5,943 nucleotides of DNA from NCBI GenBank assembly GCA_938045085.1, contig CALINZ010000240.1:1-5943 (forward strand), written 5' to 3'. Below the pieces are notes generated by a model. It was not told where the DNA came from and did not search any database. It saw only the letters and a list, made by a program, of their open reading frames with translations. The translations under genes were made by a program, and so were the position numbers. This document shows positions 1-4,184 of the stretch, piece by piece (within the stretch, counting starts at the first letter, position 1; each line of letters starts with the position of its first letter). This DNA is from an uncultured Collinsella sp. (lineage in GTDB: Bacteria > Actinomycetota > Coriobacteriia > Coriobacteriales > Coriobacteriaceae).

Positions 1-25
1 TCTGGGGCGTTTGGAGCGTCGAGCC

Positions 26-53
26 GTTACGCGGTTTGGTAAAACCGCGTAAC
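26..53. repeat. Perfect 12-bp inverted repeat abutting the GntR stop codon
   Basis: Arms at 26-37 (gttacgcggttt) and 42-53 (aaaccgcgtaac) are perfect complements around a 4-nt loop (ggta). The hairpin begins at the base directly after the regulator's TAA. Its position suggests a transcript end for the GntR gene, but neither strand has a T-run after the stem, so it is not a textbook intrinsic terminator. It could be a 3'-end stabilising hairpin, a Rho-dependent end or a protein-binding site. The remaining bases 1-25 show nothing I can assign. Confidence 0.6.
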
Positions 54-773
54 TTACATAACCATGACGTAGCGGCTGCCCACGTAGTACTGCTTACCCA
101 TCAGGACCGGCTCTCCATTGGGACCGGTAAAGCTGGCACGCAGGTTGAGCAGCGGATCGTGCGGAGCAATGCCCAACTCGGCCGCCTGCTCGGTATTGGC
201 ACGAACGGCCTCGACCGTGCGGTAGCCAACCGAGACAATCGGGATTCCGCCAACACGCTCGACCTCGGCAAAAATCGACTTGTCCTCAAGATCGGCCGTC
301 AACAGCTCGCGGTAGGCATCAAACGGCACAAAGATGTTCTCCTCAAAGATGGGCTCGCCGTCGGCCGTACGCACGCGCTTGATATGCAGCAGCAGCGCAT
401 CCTTCTGCAGGCCAAAGAACTCCATCTCGTTTTGGCGCGCCGGCACAATCTGGCGATCGATCACGTGCGCACCGGCCTTCATGCCATTGCCGGCACACAG
501 CGCGGTAAACGTCTGCAACGTCGAGGCGTGAAACTGGCGATTGATGTGCGGCGTGGAGACAAAGGTGCCACGGCCCTGCTGCTTAACCAGGTAGCCATCG
601 GAGCACAGCTCCTCGACGGCGCGGCGCACCGTAATGCGGCTCACGTCGTACTGCTCGGCTAGCTCAAGCTCGGACGGAATACGCTCCTTGGGTGCATAAA
701 CACCTTTCTCGATCGCATCCTTGATTTCGTCGTAAATCTGCTGGTAAAGCGGTGCATTTTTGGGCGCGGGCAT
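54..773 (-). CDS. GntR-family (HutC subfamily) transcriptional regulator with UTRA domain
   Basis: This is a 239-residue DNA-binding regulator, the usual length for the HutC branch of GntR. Residues about 8-72 form the winged helix-turn-helix, with the family signature SELELAEQYDVSRITVRRAV at 34-53 and the wing GRGTFV at 67-72. Residues about 97-235 fit a UTRA effector domain, which in this family binds a small, often phosphorylated, sugar or amino acid. The start is an ATG at 771-773; upstream is a weak AAGAG about nine bases away, and no better start is seen. The gene stands alone: the YitT gene upstream has its own terminator, and a 12-bp inverted repeat follows the stop. Many HutC-type regulators sit beside and control sugar or amino-sugar uptake operons (NagR, FrlR, TreR types). 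Control of the nearby PTS/SIS operon is therefore plausible but unproven, because two unrelated genes lie between. The ligand is unknown. Confidence 0.93.
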   Translation of the reverse strand: MPAPKNAPLYQQIYDEIKDAIEKGVYAPKERIPSELELAEQYDVSRITVRRAVEELCSDGYLVKQQGRGTFVSTPHINRQFHASTLQTFTALCAGNGMKAGAHVIDRQIVPARQNEMEFFGLQKDALLLHIKRVRTADGEPIFEENIFVPFDAYRELLTADLEDKSIFAEVERVGGIPIVSVGYRTVEAVRANTEQAAELGIAPHDPLLNLRASFTGPNGEPVLMGKQYYVGSRYVMVM

Positions 774-865
774 ATCTGATCACTCTTATCGAAATATTGA
801 AATAACTAATACGTATATAACGTCTAGTTTCATGTTACCTCATATTGATAAAACGATACACCCTC
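774..865 (-). promoter_or_regulatory. AT-rich leader of the GntR gene with a possible operator
   Basis: This stretch is far more AT-rich than its surroundings and must hold the regulator's promoter, although I cannot pick a -35/-10 pair with confidence. An imperfect dyad lies at 804-829: aactaatacgt at 804-814 and acgtctagtt at 820-829, differing by one inserted base and one mismatch when folded. The GTCTAG within it resembles the centre of operators of HutC-type regulators such as DasR (core GGTCTAGACC). Autoregulation of the GntR gene through this site is an inference. Confidence 0.4.
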
Positions 866-909
866 CCTACCAAAAAGCGACAGCTTCATTTTGGTAGGTT
901 TTATCTGGG
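866..909 (+). repeat. 44-bp intergenic hairpin repeat, copy A
   Basis: Copy A is one of three copies of the same 44-bp element. Arms CCTACCAAAA (866-875) and TTTTGGTAGG (889-898) pair perfectly around a 13-nt loop (agcgacagcttca). The constant tail TTTTATCTGGG follows (899-909). It matches copy B (2852-2895) at 40 of 44 positions by my count, with differences at element positions 4, 13, 19 and 22. The stem followed by TTTTATCT looks like an intrinsic terminator read on the plus strand, although no plus-strand gene here would use it. The tail end touches the YitT terminator. Confidence 0.85.
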
Positions 910-951
910 AAAACGAAAGCCCCTCGAAAGCAGCGAGGCTTTCGAGGGGCT
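910..951 (-). terminator. Rho-independent terminator of the YitT gene
   Basis: Perfect 14-bp arms lie at 918-931 (agcccctcgaaagc) and 938-951 (gctttcgaggggct) with a 6-nt loop. Read on the minus strand, the stem is followed by TTTCGTTTT (about 910-919), an interrupted but adequate U-tract. It starts about 40 nt after the YitT stop and separates that gene from the GntR gene. Its T-tract directly adjoins repeat copy A. Confidence 0.85.
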
Positions 952-992
952 CGTTCGGATGGGTTGCGCAGGGCCGACAAAATGCCAATACC

Positions 993-2000
993 CTACTTGC
1001 CGTCGTCCTGCTGCAGGCTGTCCTGCTCACTAAGGCGCGCCTGCCTGCTGGCCATGCGCGCGGGCTTGTCGGGATCGGGCACGGCCGTGGGCATGGGCTC
1101 GTCGACATGACCGCCCCACCAGCCGCCCACAAAGTTGAGCGTGTGGAACACATTGATCACGGCGCCGGGATCAATGTCGCACACCAGCTTGATAATGTCC
1201 TGGCTCTCGTAGGTCGAGACAACGGCATGCAGCAGGTACATCTTTTCGCGGCTGTATCCGCCGATGACCTCGGCGCAGCTAATGCCGTGCTGAAAATGGT
1301 CAACATAGGCGGTCATGACCTCGTCCGCCTTGCGCGTCGTGATCTGCAGCGTCACGCGGTCGTAGCGACGATAGAAGCTGTCGATGGTCTTGGTCGAAAT
1401 AAACTGAAACACGATAGAGTACGCCGCATTGTCCCAGCCAAACATAAAGCCAAAGATCGCCAGGATAGCGCAGTTGAAACCAAAGATGACGCCCCAGATA
1501 GTCTTGCCCGTGTGGTTGGAGACCCACAGCGCGATAAAGTCGGTGCCGCCGGTGGATGCGCCGGACTTGAGCGCGATGGCAGCGCCCAGACCCGAGACCA
1601 CGCCGCCAAAAATGATGAGCATGATCTTGTCGCCCAAAAACGGGGAAAAGTGAAAGATGTTGAGGAACAGCGACGAGAGCACGACCTGCATCATCGAGAA
1701 GATGACGAAGCGCTTGCTAATGCCGCTCCAGCATAGGAGCGCCACAGGGATGTTGAGCGCGAGCATACCGAGCGAGATGTCGATGTGAACGCCGCCCAGC
1801 GAGGTAACGCGATCGAGTAGGACCGCGACGCCGGTAAGACCGCTCGGAAGCAGGTCGGCGGGCTGAATGAACGCCTGGATCAGAAATGTCTGAAGAACGG
1901 CGGAAATGGTGACCGCCACGGCAGTAATGGCGCGGCGGACGATGGTGAGGCGGCCGAGCACGAGCACTCGGTCCGTGAGCTGATCGATGGCGTTCGCCAC
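993..2000 (-). CDS. YitT-family multi-pass membrane protein (DUF161 + DUF2179)
   Basis: This is a 335-residue integral membrane protein of the YitT/YqfU family, whose transport or other function is not established. Residues about 20-200 hold several hydrophobic segments (roughly 24-45, 54-66, 76-92, 98-117, 125-145, 168-187). Between them is the family hallmark GASTGGTDFIA at 147-157. Residues about 216-290 form the soluble DUF2179 domain, beginning VTLQITTRKADEV. The start is GTG at 1998-2000: it gives the expected short cytoplasmic N-terminus and is preceded by GAAGGGAG with a 5-nt spacer. After DUF2179 a tail of about 45 residues runs VGGWWGGHVDEPMPT and then becomes charged and probably disordered (DPDKPARMASRQ and onward). 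Family members I know end near residue 280-290, so the tail is an extension. The gene has its own promoter and terminator and is unlinked to the PTS operon. Confidence 0.93.
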   Translation of the reverse strand: MANAIDQLTDRVLVLGRLTIVRRAITAVAVTISAVLQTFLIQAFIQPADLLPSGLTGVAVLLDRVTSLGGVHIDISLGMLALNIPVALLCWSGISKRFVIFSMMQVVLSSLFLNIFHFSPFLGDKIMLIIFGGVVSGLGAAIALKSGASTGGTDFIALWVSNHTGKTIWGVIFGFNCAILAIFGFMFGWDNAAYSIVFQFISTKTIDSFYRRYDRVTLQITTRKADEVMTAYVDHFQHGISCAEVIGGYSREKMYLLHAVVSTYESQDIIKLVCDIDPGAVINVFHTLNFVGGWWGGHVDEPMPTAVPDPDKPARMASRQARLSEQDSLQQDDGK

Positions 2001-2045
2001 GTAGGCTCCCTTCGAAGGCAGATCTAGTTGTGAGGTATGTCCGCG

Positions 2046-2054
2046 ATTGTAGCA
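2046..2054 (-). promoter_or_regulatory. Extended -10 promoter of the YitT gene
   Basis: On the minus strand these nine bases read TGCTACAAT, an extended -10 (TG-N-TACAAT). It would start a transcript with a leader of about 35-40 nt before the GTG start. The nearest -35-like hexamer, TTGAAG, lies 20 nt upstream of the hexamer, which is too far to be ideal. The TG extension could compensate for that. Confidence 0.55.
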
Positions 2055-2123
2055 TGGAGCGTGCGGGGGCGCTTCAATTCACCCTCTCTCGACAACCATC
2101 AGAAGGACCGTGAAGCCGCTCAA

Positions 2124-2161
2124 AAGAAAAACGCCGTGAAGAGAGCGATCCCTTCACGGCG
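2124..2161 (-). terminator. Rho-independent terminator downstream of the HAD phosphatase gene
   Basis: Perfect 10-bp arms lie at 2132-2141 (cgccgtgaag) and 2152-2161 (cttcacggcg) around a 10-nt loop. Read on the minus strand the stem is followed by TTTTTCTT (plus-strand a/g run 2124-2131). It lies about 45 nt after the HAD stop codon, beyond repeat copy C. It isolates the YitT gene from HAD transcription. Confidence 0.9.
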
Positions 2162-2174
2162 AATTCAACGTTTG

Positions 2175-2218
2175 CCCAGATAAAACCTGCCAAAATAAAC
2201 CTGTCCCTAAATGGCAGG
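2175..2218 (-). repeat. 44-bp intergenic hairpin repeat, copy C, overlapping the HAD 3' end
   Basis: On the minus strand this reads CCTGCCATTT, then loop AGGGACAGGTTTA, then TTTTGGCAGG and the tail TTTTATCTGGG. It matches copy B at 40 of 44 positions (element positions 8-10 are TTT instead of AAA, and position 30 is C instead of T). Its first 12 bases are coding: they supply the HAD protein's final Pro-Ala-Ile and its TAG. The TTT substitution weakens the inner stem but creates the stop. Read in the direction of HAD transcription, a CCTGCCA/TGGCAGG stem plus TTTTATCT could act as a first, weak terminator ahead of the stronger one at 2124-2161. Confidence 0.85.
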
Positions 2219-2836
2219 TAGGATGTCGGTCAGGTTGTCGATGACAACGTCGGCGGCGGACTGGTCCAGGTTGACGCCCTCGTGCGGACGCAGTGCCAGG
2301 ACGCGGGCGCCGGAGCGCTTGCCGGCCTCGATGCCCAAAGGCGAGTCCTCGATAACCAGGCACTCGGCAGGCTCCACCCCCAGCGCCTCCATGGCACGCA
2401 GGTAGATCTCGGGGTCGGGCTTAAACGCACTGCACTCGTGGCCGCTGATGGTGTAGTCCAGCACGTCGGCGATACCGGCGATCTCCACCAGCTCGTCGAT
2501 CAGCTCACGATAGGACGAGCTCGCGATAGCGCACTTCACGCCGCGCTCGTGCAGCTCACGCATCACCGACTCCGTCTGCTCGTTGAGCAGCTCGGCATAC
2601 GGAACGGGATGGTCCGGGCTGTAGACCTGCTTGTACTCCACGCGCAAGCGCTCGCGCAGCTCAACATCGTCGGGCACCAGCGCCTCCCAAATGGCGGGCT
2701 CGTTAGACCCCGAAAGATCGGGAATCTCGTCAAAGTGGAACCCCTTCTCCTCCATAAACGCCACGCGACGACGGTTGTAGAACCACTCGGTATCGACCAG
2801 TACGCCGTCCATGTCAAACAGCACTGCCTTGATCAT
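2207..2836 (-). CDS. HAD-superfamily phosphatase, subfamily IA (beta-phosphoglucomutase-like)
   Basis: This 209-residue soluble HAD hydrolase is of typical length. Motif I is FDMDGVLVDTE at 7-17, with nucleophile Asp8 and acid/base Asp10. A helical cap follows (about 17-95). Motif II is the IASSS stretch at 104-108, motif III Lys139 in FKPDPEIY, and motif IV VIEDS at 161-165 with Glu163 and Asp164. All catalytic elements are present, so it should be an active phosphatase or phosphomutase on a small phosphorylated metabolite. The exact substrate cannot be read from sequence. The start chosen is the ATG at 2834-2836, eight bases after GGAGG; an ATG six bases upstream is too close to that site, and longer frames would translate a repeat. 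It lies between its own terminator and that of the PTS operon, and is bracketed by two inverted copies of the 44-bp repeat. A role in dephosphorylating a sugar phosphate from the PTS pathway is possible but unsupported. Confidence 0.92.
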   Translation of the reverse strand: MIKAVLFDMDGVLVDTEWFYNRRRVAFMEEKGFHFDEIPDLSGSNEPAIWEALVPDDVELRERLRVEYKQVYSPDHPVPYAELLNEQTESVMRELHERGVKCAIASSSYRELIDELVEIAGIADVLDYTISGHECSAFKPDPEIYLRAMEALGVEPAECLVIEDSPLGIEAGKRSGARVLALRPHEGVNLDQSAADVVIDNLTDILPAI

Positions 2837-2842
2837 ACGCAT

Positions 2843-2850
2843 CTCCTCCC
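2843..2850 (-). promoter_or_regulatory. Shine-Dalgarno site deciding the HAD start
   Basis: On the minus strand these bases read GGGAGGAG. GGAGG lies eight bases before the ATG at 2834-2836 but only two before the in-frame ATG at 2840-2842, so the downstream ATG (Met-Ile-Lys) is favoured. Repeat copy B begins one base further upstream (2852), so the ribosome site sits directly against the repeat. Confidence 0.75.
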
Positions 2851-2851
2851 A

Positions 2852-2895
2852 CCTGCCAAAAAGGGACAGGTTTATTTTGGTAGGTTTTATCTGGG
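2852..2895 (+). repeat. 44-bp intergenic hairpin repeat, copy B, in the HAD leader
   Basis: Arms CCTGCCAAAA (2852-2861) and TTTTGGTAGG (2875-2884) flank the loop agggacaggttta. The tail TTTTATCTGGG occupies 2885-2895. The only non-Watson-Crick stem pair is G-T between element positions 4 and 30. It occupies most of the 94 bp between the PTS-operon terminator and the HAD start, so it will be transcribed as the HAD 5' leader or must contain its promoter. I see no convincing -35/-10 pair in that interval. Confidence 0.85.
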
Positions 2896-2930
2896 GTTTT
2901 ATGACGCGGCAGACACGCCCTCCCCAGAGC

Positions 2931-2962
2931 AAAAAAGGGGACAGGGCGCAAACCCCATCCCC
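2931..2962 (-). terminator. Rho-independent terminator of the PTS/SIS operon
   Basis: Arms lie at 2937-2946 (ggggacaggg) and 2953-2962 (ccccatcccc), folding into a 10-bp stem with two central G-T wobble pairs and a 6-nt loop. On the minus strand the stem is followed by six Ts (2931-2936). It starts 34 nt after the SIS stop codon and marks the end of the PTS operon. Its left arm, with the preceding A-run, resembles the inner part of the 44-bp repeat (AAAAAGGGACAGG). Confidence 0.92.
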
Positions 2963-2996
2963 TCTCAATCAACCCGTAAGGTCTACTTACTTGTGA

Positions 2997-3980
2997 TTAG
3001 TAGGAAAGCTTCCACATGTAGCGACGCATGGTCAGCGGGTGCTGACGGGCCTCGGCGATCTGGTTGCCGTACTCGCGCATAACGGCGAGGTGCAGCAGCG
3101 GGTTGAAGTAGGTGACGACGCTCGCGGGCACGGCGTCAGCCAGGCCGTAGTCCTTGGAGTCGATCAGAGCGACCTTGGCGCCCATGCGCTTAAGGAAGGT
3201 GAGGGCGCGGGCGTCCATCGGACGGGTAGCGCCATCGGACATGAAGAAGACGTAGGGCTTACCCTCGGTGGAAACCTCGAACGGGCCGTGGAAGTACTCG
3301 CCGGTGTTGTAGGCGGCGGCGTCGATCCACTGCATCTCGGTGAACAGGAAGGCGGCGTGAGAATAAGCCATCTTCTCGGAGGCACCGGAAGCCATGAAGT
3401 AGATCATCTTGTCGTCCTTGAAGTCCTCGGCGAACTTCTTGGCGAGCTTCTTGCAGGACTGAGCAGCGTTCTCGCAGAGCTCAAAGACGTTGGTGAGGCC
3501 GGTGATCATGTCCTCGTAGTGGTCATAGCCCTCGGTCTGCTGAAGGATCTCGACAGCAAGAGCGATGGCGTAGCCGGGCTTCTCGCACTTGGCAGCGAAG
3601 TTGGCGTGGAAGCCGTGAACGATGACGTAGTCAGCGTCGACGGTCAGAGCGGAGCCAGCCTTGTTGGTGAGGGAGACGACCGGGCAGTTGTGCTTCTTGG
3701 CGGTCTTGTTGGCCTCGACGGTCTCGGGCGTGGAGCCACCGAGGGAGCAGGTGATCACAAAGGTGTGCTCGTTGACCCAGGAAGGCGTGTCGTAGTTGAA
3801 CTCGTTAGCGGTGAAGATCTGAACGTTCAGCTTGTCCGTGTTGTTGGCCAGGAAGTACTTGGCGGGGTAAAGGTCGGACATGGAAGCACCGCAGCCGACG
3901 AAGGCGACGCTGTGGATCTCGTGGTTGGACAGGACGTCAGCGACGATCTGCTTAGGGAGGTTAAGGTCGATCTCGTACAT
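2997..3980 (-). CDS. SIS-domain sugar isomerase/deglycase, probable Amadori-compound 6-phosphate deglycase (FrlB/FraB-like)
   Basis: This 327-residue cytosolic protein has two SIS lobes. Lobe one (about 10-150) carries the phosphosugar loops GCGAS at 29-33 and SLGGSTPET at 79-87. Lobe two (about 180-315) begins FMASGAS at 195-201. Glu215 (FTEMQW) and His231 (GEYFHGPFE) are 16 residues apart, the same spacing as the Glu/His pair proposed as catalytic in the fructose-asparagine 6-phosphate deglycase FraB and as the equivalent pair in E. coli FrlB. The C-terminus HPLTMRRYMWKLSY matches the RRY...Y ending of FrlB. Known members cleave a phosphorylated fructosamine to a hexose 6-phosphate and the free amino compound. 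It is last in an operon with mannose-family PTS subunits, as in the Salmonella gfr operon for glucoselysine/fructoselysine. The start is ATG 3978-3980, with AAAGGA nine bases upstream. Alternatives are a GlmS- or AgaS-like isomerase or deaminase; substrate identity is inferred. Confidence 0.88.
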   Translation of the reverse strand: MYEIDLNLPKQIVADVLSNHEIHSVAFVGCGASMSDLYPAKYFLANNTDKLNVQIFTANEFNYDTPSWVNEHTFVITCSLGGSTPETVEANKTAKKHNCPVVSLTNKAGSALTVDADYVIVHGFHANFAAKCEKPGYAIALAVEILQQTEGYDHYEDMITGLTNVFELCENAAQSCKKLAKKFAEDFKDDKMIYFMASGASEKMAYSHAAFLFTEMQWIDAAAYNTGEYFHGPFEVSTEGKPYVFFMSDGATRPMDARALTFLKRMGAKVALIDSKDYGLADAVPASVVTYFNPLLHLAVMREYGNQIAEARQHPLTMRRYMWKLSY

Positions 3981-3989
3981 CTGACACAT

Positions 3990-3995
3990 TCCTTT
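3990..3995 (-). promoter_or_regulatory. Shine-Dalgarno site deciding the SIS start
   Basis: On the minus strand this reads AAAGGA, nine bases before the ATG at 3978-3980 (Met-Tyr-Glu-Ile). The in-frame ATG at 3987-3989 touches the site, and the next one at 4098-4100 would translate a palindromic repeat (Met-Arg-Gln-Trp-Asp-Ser), so neither is credible. Confidence 0.7.
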
Positions 3996-4069
3996 CAATT
4001 TTGCGACGCCACATTGCCGGGCGCTCGCAGGGTTACCGTGGTTTGGACCGAGTCGCCGGCCCGTTGAGG

Positions 4070-4100
4070 ATGCGACAAAGGGACTGTCCCATTGTCGCAT
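4070..4100. repeat. 31-bp near-perfect palindrome between the IID and SIS genes
   Basis: Outer arms atgcgacaa (4070-4078) and ttgtcgcat (4092-4100) pair perfectly. Inside them gggac (4080-4084) and gtccc (4086-4090) pair around a single central t. Only 4079/4091 fails to pair. The whole can form a 14-bp cruciform or RNA hairpin with almost no loop. On the minus strand its centre reads TGGGACAGTCCC, sharing GGGACAG with the 44-bp repeats. No T-run follows on the minus strand, so it is unlikely to be the operon terminator. It is probably a dispersed intergenic element; an operator is an alternative. Confidence 0.8.
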
Positions 4101-4113
4101 TTTGGGGATGGAA

Positions 4114-4144
4114 GCCTGCCTGGGGTATGGGATGCCAGGCAGGC
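4114..4144 (-). promoter_or_regulatory. Intercistronic hairpin between IID and SIS, no U-tract
   Basis: Perfect 10-bp GC-rich arms lie at 4114-4123 (gcctgcctgg) and 4135-4144 (ccaggcaggc) with an 11-nt loop. Neither strand has a T-run after it. It starts about 35 nt downstream of the IID stop codon. It could protect the 3' end of the PTS-subunit message or attenuate transcription into the SIS gene, giving different levels of the two. This is inferred from position only. Confidence 0.6.
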
Positions 4145-4166
4145 CCCCCGGGGAAAGCGGTTAGGC

Positions 4167-4184
4167 GCTTAGTCGCGACTAAGC
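4167..4184. repeat. 18-bp perfect palindrome spanning the IID stop codon
   Basis: GCTTAGTCGCGACTAAGC is perfectly self-complementary and includes the last IID codon and its TAG stop. As RNA it would fold to a 7-bp stem with a CGCG loop across the termination codon. It could be a protein-binding site or a small 3'-end hairpin; no known operator is recognised. Confidence 0.65.

Noticed and set aside
36..662. Plus-strand frame of 208 codons opposite the GntR regulator.
   Set aside because: The minus strand has complete GntR and UTRA domains. The plus frame starts inside the 12-bp inverted repeat and shows no family features.
891..1736. Plus-strand frame of 281 codons opposite YitT, starting inside repeat copy A.
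   Set aside because: It is a shadow of YitT. It begins in the middle of the repeat arm and lacks any domain resemblance.
866..2895. CRISPR-like array from the three 44-bp repeats.
   Set aside because: Copies are hundreds of bases to more than 1 kb apart, occur in both orientations and are separated by genes, with no regular spacers.
2931..2962. Fourth copy of the 44-bp repeat.
   Set aside because: Only AAAAAGGGGACAGGG resembles the repeat. The flanking arms and the TTTTATCTGGG tail are missing, so it is treated as a terminator with a shared core.
2837..2968. N-terminal extension of the HAD protein through IKPTKINLSLFGR.
   Set aside because: That peptide is translated repeat copy B. The Shine-Dalgarno site at 2843-2850 fits the ATG at 2834-2836, and motif I is then at the usual distance from the N-terminus.
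3039..4067. Long plus-strand open frame of 342 codons opposite the SIS gene.
   Set aside because: Low-complexity Val/Leu/Gly/Asp composition is typical of the antisense of a strongly codon-biased gene. It has no family motifs, and the opposite strand encodes a clear SIS protein.
3981..4100. 40-residue N-terminal extension of the SIS protein.
   Set aside because: It begins in the 31-bp palindrome, has no SIS homology, and AAAGGA correctly precedes the ATG at 3978-3980.
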